The translations under genes and the position numbers were made by a program. From positions 62,001 to 126,000 of IMG/VR virus record IMGVR_UViG_3300036791_001907: a DNA stretch of 64,000 bases; one strand, given 5' to 3'. The notes beneath the pieces are model-generated. The model ran no database searches, was not told where the DNA came from, and saw only the letters and a program-made list of their open reading frames with translations. The first letter of the stretch is position 1. Every line of letters begins with the position of its first letter. Source of the DNA: a virus. Positions 51,830 to 61,500 of the stretch are shown in pieces.

Positions 51830-52068
51830 CAATGGACGTTCATGTGAAGCTGGTGGCGATCAAGGGCAACCAGGAGGAATTCGCCGACATGATCGGCACG
51901 GTTGGGATGCTGGATCTCACACATGGCAAGGAGCGGTACCGGGCGACCGGCGGCGACAGTCTACGTCTGATGCGCAAGCGGGTGTCCTGGAAGGATGGCC
52001 AGATCCGGGTTTTCACCACCTTCGGCAACGTATTCACGTTTCGGGCCCTGGTGGAGGCGCCGTCATGA
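51826..52068 (+). CDS. Small hypothetical protein between helicase and primase
   Basis: 80 residues, ATG 51826 overlapping the helicase stop. DVHVKLVAIKGNQEEFADMI, then KRVSWKDGQIRVFTTFGNVF: a small beta-rich protein. Overlaps the primase start by 4 nt. Perhaps a replisome accessory by position only. Confidence 0.65.
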   Translation: MTMDVHVKLVAIKGNQEEFADMIGTVGMLDLTHGKERYRATGGDSLRLMRKRVSWKDGQIRVFTTFGNVFTFRALVEAPS

Positions 52069-53192
52069 TCACGCCCGGTGGTCCTCTCTGTCCTGGGCTC
52101 TACGATCTGCTTCACCGCGCGTTCGGCGAGATCGTCATCGCCAACGAGGGGGAGGAGGTGGTCATCGCTGGCCAGCACTGGAATGCCACCGACGGCCGGA
52201 CCGAATGGGATATCATCCAGCCGGGGGAATACTACCGGGTGAACTGTCCATACTGCGGCGATGGCCGCAAGCGGCTCTGGTTTCACTACTGCTATGGTTC
52301 CCTGGACGGCAATGGGCGGATCATCAACTGGCTCGTGAACTGCTACAACGACGGCTGCCTGTCGGGGCATGACCGCCGCGCCATCGAGAACCGCCAGGAC
52401 CTGGAGATCCGCCTGTTCAACGCCGAGATGAGCGCCGGAGAGCGCGACCAGCTATTGACGACCCGGCCCGGGAACCGCGGCGACAACGGGCCGCTCACGG
52501 AAGTCATGATGCCGGGCAAAGTCATCACGCTGGACAAGCTATCCAGCAGTCACGAGGCGGTCCAGTACATCGAGGACCGGGGCTACGACGCGGCCAGGCT
52601 GGGCCGCAAGTATGGCCTGTGCTACTGTCGCCGCGCGTTCGAGTTCTCCCAGGTCCAGGGGCGGCTGATCATTCCGATCACGATGGATGGCCTTTTGGTC
52701 GGCTGGCAGGGCCGCTACATCGGCGAGCTGAACTGGAGCGCCTGCGGAGTCCGGAAGTACTACAACCTGCCCGGAATGAAGAAGCGCAAGATGCTTTATA
52801 ACTGGGACCGGGCGTCCCAGGGCCGGATCCTGGTTGTGGTCGAGGGCGTCACCGGCGTCTGGACCGTGGGCGACGCGGCGACGGCGCTTCTGGGCAAGTC
52901 GATCACCGCGCACCAGATGGACAAGCTGGCGCGGCTGCCGCACGTCGACGGCCCGCCCCGCTGTCTGGTGCTCATGCTCGACCCGGATGCCGACCAGGAC
53001 TACAGGGAGCGGCGGCGGCTGGACCTGGCCTGGAGCAGCCTCACGAACAACTACCTGAAGACCGGCGGCGCGGCGGTGCGCGTCCACCTGCCGGCGGGGA
53101 AGGATCCCGGGAACTTCGACCACGCGACGATCTGGGATCTGATCTATGCGGCCGGCGACGGGATGGGGGTTGATGTCGCCAGCTTCGCCTGA
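52065..53192 (+). CDS. DnaG-type TOPRIM primase
   Basis: 375 residues. N-terminal zinc module CPYCGDGRKRLWFHYC and NCYNDGC near residues 62-95. TOPRIM features: RILVVVEGVTGVWTVG (catalytic Glu) near residue 267 and CLVLMLDPDADQDYRERR (DxD) near 305. A GKDPGNFDHATIWDLI end is typical of short phage primases. It makes RNA primers for the polymerase encoded next, together with the DnaB-like helicase upstream. Confidence 0.85.
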   Translation: MITPGGPLCPGLYDLLHRAFGEIVIANEGEEVVIAGQHWNATDGRTEWDIIQPGEYYRVNCPYCGDGRKRLWFHYCYGSLDGNGRIINWLVNCYNDGCLSGHDRRAIENRQDLEIRLFNAEMSAGERDQLLTTRPGNRGDNGPLTEVMMPGKVITLDKLSSSHEAVQYIEDRGYDAARLGRKYGLCYCRRAFEFSQVQGRLIIPITMDGLLVGWQGRYIGELNWSACGVRKYYNLPGMKKRKMLYNWDRASQGRILVVVEGVTGVWTVGDAATALLGKSITAHQMDKLARLPHVDGPPRCLVLMLDPDADQDYRERRRLDLAWSSLTNNYLKTGGAAVRVHLPAGKDPGNFDHATIWDLIYAAGDGMGVDVASFA

Positions 53193-53245
53193 TAGCAACC
53201 CCCTTTCCCGCGCATGCCTATCGCTGGCTGACAAGGGAGAAATGC

Positions 53246-56200
53246 ATGTCTGAACCTACCGCGGAACAACCCACGGCCTTCAAGACGATCACCCAGCTGC
53301 CACGCGAGCAGCGCTGGGAGCATTACGGCAAGAAGTTCCTGGTGCCGCTCGATCATCCGAACATCCCGCCCGCCGGTCCCGACTTCGCGCGCACCGTGCA
53401 CGATCTGATCGGCGCCAAGGTTGCGCCCAAGATGCCGCGCGATGATCTGGGCACGATCGGCGTGGACTATCTCTACCGCCATGCGCTCTACCGGCGCAAG
53501 TGGGAGCTTCAGGTCAACTTCAAGGGCCAGCTCCGGCAGGCGGAATTCCTGCCGGGCGGGCTCTGGACGTTGCCGCCCGTCTTCGACATCAAGAACAGCT
53601 CGGTGGACACCCACGATCATGAGTGGGCCGGTTACGCGCCGGTTGGTGGTCCGCGGAAGCTGGCCGCAGTCATGGTCGTCGGCAAGCATCCGGGCGCCGA
53701 GGAGCTGTTTTACAAGCAGAACTTCATCGGGCCGGCGTCGGCGGATCTGCACCGGGCACTCCGCGAGATCGGGGTGCCGCCGGAGGTGCGGCACAACTGG
53801 TACGTGACCAATGCGGTCAAGCACAACCGGCTTGATCCCACATCGGGGAACATGCAGCAGGCGTGGCTCAAGAACTGCGCGCCGCTGCTCTGGCAGGAGA
53901 TCCTCCTGGTCCGGCCCCGGTTCATCGTCTGCCTCGGTACCGAGGCGATCAAGGCCGTGCTGGGCAAGGGCTTCACGGTCACCAACATGACTGGCCGCGT
54001 GATCGAGAAGATGCTCAGAGTGCCGCCGGCCGCCGCCGGCACGCAGGCCGACTTCGAGAACCTGGACGACTATTTCGAGCACAAGATCCTGATCATGGGT
54101 CTGCCCCACCCGGCCTACATCTTTCGGGTGCCGGAGGCTTACCCTGATCTGGTCTCGGGCCTCACCAAGTTCCTCGAGCTGGTCGGCGGCGATCGGCCGC
54201 GCGACGTCGAGGAGGACCGCAAGCATGCGGCCTACCATGCCCAGTTTCCCCTGGCCAAGGCGATCGACAACATCCTCGAGAAGGCCCACCACGAATGGAA
54301 GTTTGATATCGACGGCGATCTCCCGGTCGCCTGGGACGCCGAGTGGCATGGCCGGCAGCCTGCGGATGCCGGGGCCTACCTGCGCACCATCCAGTTCGCC
54401 GTCGGGGAGAAGTACGACGAGGCACCCAAGAAGGCGACCTCCGTGGTCCTGACCGAGAAGGGCGGAGGTACGGGCTGGTTCCACTCCCGCGAGGAGGTTG
54501 CCGGCGAGCTGCGCCGTCTGGTCGAGGGCCGCCATCGCAACGACAAGATGCCGCTGGTCAGGACCCGCCATGGCGGCCACTTCTTCAAGGCCGACATCCC
54601 CTGGATCGATATGTTCCTGGGGATCAACTTCCGCCCGCTCTGGACGACCCTGCGGCCGCGGCGGGAAAAGTCGGAGGAGGAGCCGGAAGGCGAACCAAAG
54701 GTCCAGCGGTTCGACGGCGTGGAATTTCGCAAGCAGCTCGCCGCCTACAAGGAGGAGGAGCGGAAGGCCACGGATGATGACCGAGCGCCACAGTGGTCGG
54801 CACCGGATCCTGCGGACAGGTCCTTCATTCGGGGGCATGAGCCCTGGGAGCTGACCCGCTACATGGGCGGCTTCGACACCTGCTACATGGCACACGCGGT
54901 CTTCGAGGCCGCGGAGAGCTTCGGCCTGGAGTCGCTGGCGCTGCGCTGGACGACGTGCCCGCGCTGGAGCACCGACATCGAGCAGGCCAAGATCCGGATC
55001 GCCAAGGAAATGGGGATCAAGCTCCGTGATCTGATCGGCTACGGCGACATTCCCGATCACGAGATCCTGCCCTACGCCTGCTACGACGCCGACGCGACGC
55101 TTCGCCTCTTCTGGAAGTTCAACTTCGCGCGGGCGCCCCGTGAGGGGGAGGGGTTCCTCGATCACGATGTCCACCATCAGAATTCCCGTGAGGCGTTCTG
55201 GCGGACGATGCTCGCCGGGCTGGCATTCCTGGAGATGGAGGAGACCGGCGTGGCGGTCGATGTCGACCGCGGCAAGGAGCTGATCAAGGTCTTCGAGCTG
55301 GTCAAGGAGCGCCTGACCACATCGCTTCGCGACGATCTGGGCTGGCCGGCGTTCAACCCCAACTCAGCGCCCCAGGTGCGGGCGTGGCTCTTCGGCGAGG
55401 AGTACAGCGGCGCGATCGACAAGAAGACCGGCAAGGGCCGGCCGCTCATGCCGCGGAAGGACATGTCCCTCGGCAAGGTGCCCATCAAGACCACGGGCAA
55501 GCCGCCCAAGGCGTGGGAGCAGGTCCAGTACAAGGACGCCAAGCTGTATACGCCGGCCGTGGACAAGGAGGTGCTGGGGATCTACGCCTGGGAGGATCCC
55601 CGGATCAAGAAGTTGCGGGACATCCGGTATGTTCGCCAGGTGCTCCAGTCGGTGCTCCGTCCCCCCAAGGTCGGCGAGGCCGTTGTCCCTGATGGTGACG
55701 GCGGCATTGTCTACGATGAACTCGACGAGTTCGATGGCGGCTTCCTGAGTTATGTCAGCCCGCGCGACGGCCGGGTACGGAGCCGGTTCGCGCCCGTGGA
55801 GACCCGGCGCTGCTCGTCGGCCGGTCCCAACCTCCAGAACCTGGCCAAGCGCCGGGAGGATGACTACGGACGGATCCTCGGGCACTACGACGACGAGGGC
55901 AAGCTCAAGGGGGACTACCTGGACATCCTGGGCGGGCCGCTCTATCGCGACCCGATCCGCTCGATCGTGACGGCGGACCTCTGGGACGGCGTGCCCACGG
56001 TCCTGATGGAGTTCGACATCGTCTCGGCCGAGATCGCCGCCCTGGCCTGGGAGTCGGGCGATCCGCAGATGATCGCGGACGTCACCCGGGCCATGCTCGA
56101 TGAGGATGATCCCAAGTTCCTGGATATCCACGGCGCCACCGCCGTGGAGGCGTTCAAGCTCAGCTGCGCGCCGACCAAGAAGGGCCTCAAGTCGATCGGC

Positions 56201-56896
56201 AAGCCGGGCCTGCGGGTGGCCGCCAAGAACGTGCGGTTCGGCGTGCCCTACGGCCGCAGCGCCGAGGCACTGGCGCGGCAGTGCCGCGAGGAGGGTGCGG
56301 ACGTCTCGGTGCGGGACTGTCAGCGGCTGATCATCAACTATCACAAGCGCTACCCGCTGGCCAGCCATTTCCTGGACGCGTGCGAGGCGATCCCGGCTGC
56401 CGACAAACCGTTCATGGTCGGGGCATTCGGCGGGATGCGCCGGTTCCAGCGAGTCGACGACCGGTCGGTCCTGGCCGACCAGGGTCGCTCGGCCAAGAAC
56501 TACCCCATTCAGAACCTGGTGGCCGACGCCATCCTCCTGGGCATGTACAACCTGCTCCAGGTCCGCGCCGAGATGGGGCTCGAGAACGCGTTTCAGATCG
56601 TGCTCCAGATCCACGACGCCATCATGCTGCGGGTCAAGGTCCCGTACATCGCGACCGTCCGCGACGAGGTCATTCCGGTGGCGCTGAAGGAGCGGGTGCC
56701 GATCATGCCACGAACCCTCAAGGGCACTCCGTTCTCTGAGGTGAAGAAGGAAGAGCCGGAGCGCGGCTATCTCCATCTGGACAAACCCTACCGGTTCAAG
56801 GTGGACTGTTCAGTGTTCCTGAACTGGGGACAGGCGATCGATCCCGTGCACGGTCGGTCGCTGGGGATCCCCGAACAGTATCTCGGCAGCAAGTGA
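53246..56896 (+). CDS. Family A DNA polymerase fused to an N-terminal uracil-DNA glycosylase
   Basis: 1216 residues. N-terminal part (about 137-310): VMVVGKHPGAEEL, YVTNAVKHNR, PRFIVCLGTEAIKAVLG and IMGLPHPAYIFR follow family 4 uracil-DNA glycosylases. Next a 3'-5' exonuclease-like domain with VAWDAEWHG near 362 (DxE) and CYDADATLRLFW. The polymerase has motif A LMEFDIVSAEIAAL near 920, motif B AAKNVRFGVPYGRSAEAL near 992 and motif C QIHDAIML near 1122. Motif C has Ala after His-Asp where family A has Glu. Uracil excision built into the replicase would let it read and remove uracil at the fork. Confidence 0.9.
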   Translation: MSEPTAEQPTAFKTITQLPREQRWEHYGKKFLVPLDHPNIPPAGPDFARTVHDLIGAKVAPKMPRDDLGTIGVDYLYRHALYRRKWELQVNFKGQLRQAEFLPGGLWTLPPVFDIKNSSVDTHDHEWAGYAPVGGPRKLAAVMVVGKHPGAEELFYKQNFIGPASADLHRALREIGVPPEVRHNWYVTNAVKHNRLDPTSGNMQQAWLKNCAPLLWQEILLVRPRFIVCLGTEAIKAVLGKGFTVTNMTGRVIEKMLRVPPAAAGTQADFENLDDYFEHKILIMGLPHPAYIFRVPEAYPDLVSGLTKFLELVGGDRPRDVEEDRKHAAYHAQFPLAKAIDNILEKAHHEWKFDIDGDLPVAWDAEWHGRQPADAGAYLRTIQFAVGEKYDEAPKKATSVVLTEKGGGTGWFHSREEVAGELRRLVEGRHRNDKMPLVRTRHGGHFFKADIPWIDMFLGINFRPLWTTLRPRREKSEEEPEGEPKVQRFDGVEFRKQLAAYKEEERKATDDDRAPQWSAPDPADRSFIRGHEPWELTRYMGGFDTCYMAHAVFEAAESFGLESLALRWTTCPRWSTDIEQAKIRIAKEMGIKLRDLIGYGDIPDHEILPYACYDADATLRLFWKFNFARAPREGEGFLDHDVHHQNSREAFWRTMLAGLAFLEMEETGVAVDVDRGKELIKVFELVKERLTTSLRDDLGWPAFNPNSAPQVRAWLFGEEYSGAIDKKTGKGRPLMPRKDMSLGKVPIKTTGKPPKAWEQVQYKDAKLYTPAVDKEVLGIYAWEDPRIKKLRDIRYVRQVLQSVLRPPKVGEAVVPDGDGGIVYDELDEFDGGFLSYVSPRDGRVRSRFAPVETRRCSSAGPNLQNLAKRREDDYGRILGHYDDEGKLKGDYLDILGGPLYRDPIRSIVTADLWDGVPTVLMEFDIVSAEIAALAWESGDPQMIADVTRAMLDEDDPKFLDIHGATAVEAFKLSCAPTKKGLKSIGKPGLRVAAKNVRFGVPYGRSAEALARQCREEGADVSVRDCQRLIINYHKRYPLASHFLDACEAIPAADKPFMVGAFGGMRRFQRVDDRSVLADQGRSAKNYPIQNLVADAILLGMYNLLQVRAEMGLENAFQIVLQIHDAIMLRVKVPYIATVRDEVIPVALKERVPIMPRTLKGTPFSEVKKEEPERGYLHLDKPYRFKVDCSVFLNWGQAIDPVHGRSLGIPEQYLGSK

Positions 56897-56911
56897 CGAC
56901 AGGACGGAGCC

Positions 56912-57991
56912 GTGGCGAAGAAGGGCCTGATCATCGTGCCCAAGCCAGGCGATCTGCTGGCGGCCTTGGCGGGCAAACCCACGCGCGCCGAGGTCGCCGA
57001 CTATTACTCCGGTCCTGTCATGTCGGAGGCCGAGTTCAAGAACGAGATGCTGGCCTCGTGGCCCGCTGAGCCAGCCGTCCCGCCGAAGCCAATGGAGTCT
57101 TCCGTCCAGAAAGCCATGGACGCAGTCAATGACTTCACCCGGCTCAAGATGCGAGAGGACGGGTTCTACAAGAAGATCATGCCGCCCCTGACGGTCAGCA
57201 AGAATGAACTGGGCCCACAGGTCGGCGATCAGGTAACGATAGGAGTGGATCTGGCTTCAGGGCACCCGGGCGGTCATGCCATGACCGTCATGGACGTGTC
57301 GGATAATACAGTGCTCTTGCAGAATGGCTGGAGCGTATCCGTTCCGTCCGAGGGTCTCAAGGAGACTCCAGCGGGCGCCGAGAACCCCATCCTGTTCTCC
57401 GATCCCAAGTTCATCGGCAAGTCGTTCGCTGTCGATGATACGACCGCCTACGTCAAGAAGGAGTCGCATCTCCTTGAGTTCTTCGCTTATGAGACCGTGG
57501 GCGCGGCAATTGGCGATGCCGGCGCCATCGCGGAGGGCGAATGGGACGAGGACGACGACGACGACGACGACGAGGAGACCAGTGTGGATATTGCCTTCTG
57601 GTACTACCGGTCAACGGTCCTGATCTACTCCGTGCGGCGGGTGAGTGATAACTTCTTCTACGACTTCGCCACCAAGCGGTTCTCGCTGATGCCGGTCAGT
57701 CCCCGCGCCGGCATGCCCGTGGCCGAGCCCGTCCGACCGGGTTATCTCTACAGCACCCGCCTGTCGGGCAAGCTCGATGACGGCGAGTACATCGTCACCT
57801 ATCGCGACACCCAGGCCGGTGACGTGGTCATCGGCATCATGGCCCTGTTCATGGAGAATGGCGCGCAGCAGCAGGCGCCGGTCGCAGGGCTGGAGAACAC
57901 GCCCGTCGAGGAAGGCTTGCCCGTGCCGGAAGGCATGTTCCGCCGGGCGGGACAGCGGGTGCGGCCGGTCGATACCGGCGCATCGGAGTAG
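56912..57991 (+). CDS. Hypothetical protein with internal poly-Asp
   Basis: 359 residues from GTG 56912. KKGLIIVPKPGDLLAALAGK at the start, a beta-rich middle (GDQVTIGVDLASGHPGGHAM), an acidic run of seven Asp near residue 212, then IAFWYYRSTVLIYSVRRVSD. It is placed between the polymerase and a candidate ssDNA-binding protein. No family recognised. Confidence 0.65.
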   Translation: MAKKGLIIVPKPGDLLAALAGKPTRAEVADYYSGPVMSEAEFKNEMLASWPAEPAVPPKPMESSVQKAMDAVNDFTRLKMREDGFYKKIMPPLTVSKNELGPQVGDQVTIGVDLASGHPGGHAMTVMDVSDNTVLLQNGWSVSVPSEGLKETPAGAENPILFSDPKFIGKSFAVDDTTAYVKKESHLLEFFAYETVGAAIGDAGAIAEGEWDEDDDDDDDEETSVDIAFWYYRSTVLIYSVRRVSDNFFYDFATKRFSLMPVSPRAGMPVAEPVRPGYLYSTRLSGKLDDGEYIVTYRDTQAGDVVIGIMALFMENGAQQQAPVAGLENTPVEEGLPVPEGMFRRAGQRVRPVDTGASE

Positions 57992-58028
57992 TCCAACAGA
58001 TCCCGTTACAGCGGGCCACGGATGGTGC

Positions 58029-58057
58029 TTGCCGGAGCCCGGCGAGCCTGCTAGGAT
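58029..58057 (+). promoter_or_regulatory. Candidate promoter
   Basis: TTGCCG (58029-58034), 17 nt, TAGGAT (58052-58057), 72 nt upstream of the ATG at 58129 in a 137-nt gap. Same -10 and spacing as the candidate at 15876-15904. Confidence 0.5.
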
Positions 58058-58128
58058 GCGCATGCTCGACTTGATCGGGCAGCTAAAACTGTGATCTGTG
58101 AATGGGAATGTGCGACAGGAGAAGTGAC

Positions 58129-59883
58129 ATGACTCGCGCCCAACAGGGCGATGAGGCGCCCGAGCGTTCGTACGTCTCGTCCATGTTCGACGACGACAGC
58201 CGGTACAGCGGCAACCTGTTCGTCGATACCGACCTCGTGACGCCGATGAAGTCCCTCTGGCAGGTGCCAGGGACGAGGCTCAAGCAATTCGACTCGGTCC
58301 TGCGGATCTTGCCCGGCAAGCGCAATGACGGTCGCTGGTCGGCGTTCCGCACCAACCCCGGCAAGGGGCAATTCGGCCGCTGGATCTACTCGGCCTGGGC
58401 GGCCCGTTCGATCGGCGATCCCGCGGTGACGTTCTTCCTCTGCTCCGATGCCGACGTGCAGGATCACAACTACGATCCCCGCCAGCATCCGGTCTACATC
58501 CTCTACAACGCCATTTACTACGCGGTGGAAGAGGTCAACAAGCACGTCAAACCGCACTGGGCGCCGATGGTCACCTCGAAACAGCGCAAGGTGATCAAGA
58601 AGCCGGGACCGATGTTCCTGGTGCAGTGCCTGGTGTACGGCCGCGGCGACAAGATCTACGACCCGCCGATGGGCACGGAAGAGGGGGAGAAGGTCGTCTG
58701 CTTCGATCTGGCCTCGGACGGCGGCAAGACGTTGCGGGCGCTCCTGGATCAGCGCAAGAGCCGCGACGAGCTGCCCGAGTCGGATGAGGCCGTGAACTTC
58801 GCCGACTACTACAAGTACGGCGACATCACCGCCTTCGACGGCGGCAAGTTCGTGCAGCTGTTCCCGGCCGGTCAGAACCCCAACCGCGACGGTCCTGGTC
58901 CGGCGGCGCAGGGGCCACGGCGGTCGCTTTCCAAGGCTGCGGTGGCCGAGAGCCGCACCCGCGCCCAGCAGGCGATCGACAGCGATCGTGACAAGATCGG
59001 CTACGAGGTCGCCATCCTCGATGAGTACCAGGGCTGGGAACCCAGCATCGCACCGGATCTCGCCGAGGCACTCGCGGCCAAGATCTACCCGTGGCCCGAG
59101 CTCATCAAGGTGCCGGATCACAAGATGGCGGCCAGCTACCTCTGGAGCCGGATGCGGTTCGGCGGCGAGCTGAAGCTCGATGTCCTGCTCTACGCCTGGC
59201 GGGATCATCCTGACTGGCTGCCCCCCAAGGACTCCGACGTCTGGTCCGAATGGGTCAACCGGCGGCAGATCGCCCCGCGCGGCTACGATCCCGACGCGGG
59301 CGAGGAGGACGAGGATGATCAGCCGGCGGCAGCGCCGCAGGAAGATGCTGATCGCCGTCCCCGCCGCCGCGCCGGTGATGCCGCCGAGCGCGCTGATGAT
59401 CTACCGCGGCGCCGCGCCGGTGATGCGGCCGAACGCACCGAACCGGCGCCCGCCGCACCGGCTCCGGATGATGAGGAGCCGCCGCCGCAGCGCGGGTCGC
59501 GGATGGTCGAGCGGCAGCAGACGACCAGCCCGCCGCCCACCAGCCCGCCGGCCACGACCGATCAGGAGCAGCCCCTGCGGGGGCGCGTGAGCCGGAGCCG
59601 GCCGAAGCCGGCCCAGGTGGAGGATACCACGGTTGCCGCGGACGCGATCGCCGGCGCGCGGGCCGCGCCGGATCCGGCGGCCAATGCCACGGCCTTCCGG
59701 CCCAGCAAGGCCGCGGCGGCAGCGGTTGCCGATAACGACGGCGAGGATCGACCCGCCACCAAAACGGCCGGCGGGTTCGCCGCGCCTCCGCCATCCGCAG
59801 CGGCGCCGCCGGTAGGGACCGGCAAGCGCGATCCCAAGGAGATCCTGGCGGCGGCGCGGGCCAGTTTCACCCGCACCAAGTAA
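58129..59883 (+). CDS. Candidate ssDNA-binding protein with long disordered tail
   Basis: 584 residues from ATG 58129 (CAGGAG upstream). Residues 1-230 are a compact domain (WSAFRTNPGKGQFGRWIYSA, PVYILYNAIYYAVEEVNKHV, GPMFLVQCLVYGRGDKIYDP) comparable in layout to phage gp32-like cores, though no zinc site is seen. The last 200 residues are disordered and Pro/Ala/Arg/Glu-rich, with a 15-residue unit starting PRRRAGDAAER repeated twice in tandem. Position between polymerase and recombinase, with its own promoter, supports an SSB role; homology is not certain. Confidence 0.5.
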   Translation: MTRAQQGDEAPERSYVSSMFDDDSRYSGNLFVDTDLVTPMKSLWQVPGTRLKQFDSVLRILPGKRNDGRWSAFRTNPGKGQFGRWIYSAWAARSIGDPAVTFFLCSDADVQDHNYDPRQHPVYILYNAIYYAVEEVNKHVKPHWAPMVTSKQRKVIKKPGPMFLVQCLVYGRGDKIYDPPMGTEEGEKVVCFDLASDGGKTLRALLDQRKSRDELPESDEAVNFADYYKYGDITAFDGGKFVQLFPAGQNPNRDGPGPAAQGPRRSLSKAAVAESRTRAQQAIDSDRDKIGYEVAILDEYQGWEPSIAPDLAEALAAKIYPWPELIKVPDHKMAASYLWSRMRFGGELKLDVLLYAWRDHPDWLPPKDSDVWSEWVNRRQIAPRGYDPDAGEEDEDDQPAAAPQEDADRRPRRRAGDAAERADDLPRRRAGDAAERTEPAPAAPAPDDEEPPPQRGSRMVERQQTTSPPPTSPPATTDQEQPLRGRVSRSRPKPAQVEDTTVAADAIAGARAAPDPAANATAFRPSKAAAAAVADNDGEDRPATKTAGGFAAPPPSAAAPPVGTGKRDPKEILAAARASFTRTK

Positions 59884-59899
59884 CAGGACGCGGCATCCG

Positions 59900-59925
59900 G
59901 CGGGCAGATCAGCTGATCTGCCCGC
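59900..59925. terminator. 26-bp perfect palindrome between two genes
   Basis: GCGGGCAGATC (59900-59910), AGCT centre, GATCTGCCCGC (59915-59925): a perfect inverted repeat without loop. It lies 17 nt after the stop of the 58129 gene and 21 nt before the start of the RecA-like gene. As RNA it would form an 11-bp hairpin with AGCT loop, either a terminator/attenuator or a processing site. Confidence 0.6.
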
Positions 59926-59946
59926 GTCTGCGCAGGGGAGGTTCTC

Positions 59947-61500
59947 ATGACCAGGAAGGGGTTCCGGAAGGGACCCAGCAAGGGTGCCGCGGCGAGTAAC
60001 GGTCAACCCACAGCGAAACCGGCGGCGAAACCTCGTACCAGGAAAGCAGCGGGCGGCAAGCCCAAGTTCAAGCCGCCGCCGAAGGTCAAGGCCGGTGACG
60101 CGGCCCGCGCCGGTTTGAAGATCTATCACGAGAGCGTCAAGGAGCTCGGCCACGAGGTGGCCTCGGACGCGGCCTGGACAGCACAGGTCGCGGTGCACCA
60201 GCGGGATAACGACCGCAAGGATCTGATCGTGGCGGGCGAGGCCCGCAAGCTGGTGGTGGGGATCCCGCTGCCCAGCCTGGCGCTCATGCACCTGTTCCAG
60301 TCGAACGTGCTGCCGGTGGGCCGGATCTACCAGATCACCGGCGAGGAGGGCTCCTCCAAGTCCAGCTTTCTTGCGGAGATGATGCGCTGGGTGCTGATCT
60401 ACTCCGGCTACGCGATGGTCTTCGAGGTCGAGGGCAAGGACATCGCCGAGCTGCGCGAGGCGATCTGGGAGTACAACTCCACCTGGCTCAATGTCCGCAG
60501 CCTGATCGATCCCTGCGACTCGCTGAACCACTGGATGCGGAACCTGGGCAAGGAGATCGGCGAGGTCACTCGCTACAACGAGGGCTACGGCGGCTCACCC
60601 GGTATTGGCTGGCGCAACCCCTACATCTTCGGGGTCGACGCCTTCACGTCGGCGGGGGCCGACGAGACGATCGTCAAGATCGGCAAGGAGGGCGCTCCGG
60701 GCCGGAGCCACCCGATCGAGGCCAACCTGATCGCCCAGTACAGCCGCACCTGGACCGACAAGCTCCGCGGCACCTCGATCATCGTTGCCGGCACCAACCA
60801 CCTGAAGCCCAAGCGGGATGACCAGGGCAATGAGATCTCGCACTCGCCGGGCGGCAAGGCGCTGAAGTTCATGGAGTCGGTCGAGATCCAGATGCGGCGG
60901 CTGGGCAAGTACAAGGAGGCCGCCAAGTCCGGGGTCTGGCTCTGGATCGAGACGATGAAGAGTTCGATCGGCGAGCGGCTGAAGTCGGTGCGGGTCGCCA
61001 TGGTCTGGGACTGGCGGTATCACGACGATGTCGCCGACTGGCGGCAGCATGCCTACTTCGACTGGCACACGGCGACCCTGGATACGCTGCTCCAGTACGA
61101 GGCCGACAAGGACTCGAAGAAGACCTGGAACGCGATCAACGACATCGTCGATATCAACGCGGTGGCGCAGGGGCGCTACTGGTCTTACCGGCTGGGGATC
61201 CCTAAAGAAAAGCCGGTGCGGCGTCATGAATTCGGCCGGGCCCTGGACTACGATCGCGGGGTTTGCCGCGAGCTGTTCCCGATCCTGGGTATCACCCGGC
61301 GGCCGGTGTTCCGGCCGGGCGAACGGCTCGTGGACACCATCGTGATGGCCTCGGCGAAGACCGATGCCGAGCTGCCCGACTACTATGCCGAGTACGACGC
61401 GAACCTGAATGACTTCGCCGATGTCACGGAGAACCTGCATCGGGGCCGGACGGCGCGGCCCAAGGACGCGCCGGTCGCGGAGGAAGACGACGACGCATGA
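59947..61500 (+). CDS. RecA/UvsX-like recombinase
   Basis: 517 residues from ATG 59947 (GGGGAGG upstream). A basic disordered N-terminus (about 50 residues of Lys/Pro/Ala) precedes the core. Walker A ITGEEGSSKSSFLAE near residue 130, Walker B-like IFGVDAFTSAGAD, GTSIIVAGTNHLKPK, and HSPGGKALKFMESVEIQMRR, the counterpart of the L2-adjacent GGxALKF of RecA. Acidic C-terminus (VAEEDDDA). It should coat ssDNA and pair homologous strands for recombination-dependent replication. Its stop overlaps the next start as ATGA. Confidence 0.85.
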   Translation: MTRKGFRKGPSKGAAASNGQPTAKPAAKPRTRKAAGGKPKFKPPPKVKAGDAARAGLKIYHESVKELGHEVASDAAWTAQVAVHQRDNDRKDLIVAGEARKLVVGIPLPSLALMHLFQSNVLPVGRIYQITGEEGSSKSSFLAEMMRWVLIYSGYAMVFEVEGKDIAELREAIWEYNSTWLNVRSLIDPCDSLNHWMRNLGKEIGEVTRYNEGYGGSPGIGWRNPYIFGVDAFTSAGADETIVKIGKEGAPGRSHPIEANLIAQYSRTWTDKLRGTSIIVAGTNHLKPKRDDQGNEISHSPGGKALKFMESVEIQMRRLGKYKEAAKSGVWLWIETMKSSIGERLKSVRVAMVWDWRYHDDVADWRQHAYFDWHTATLDTLLQYEADKDSKKTWNAINDIVDINAVAQGRYWSYRLGIPKEKPVRRHEFGRALDYDRGVCRELFPILGITRRPVFRPGERLVDTIVMASAKTDAELPDYYAEYDANLNDFADVTENLHRGRTARPKDAPVAEEDDDA

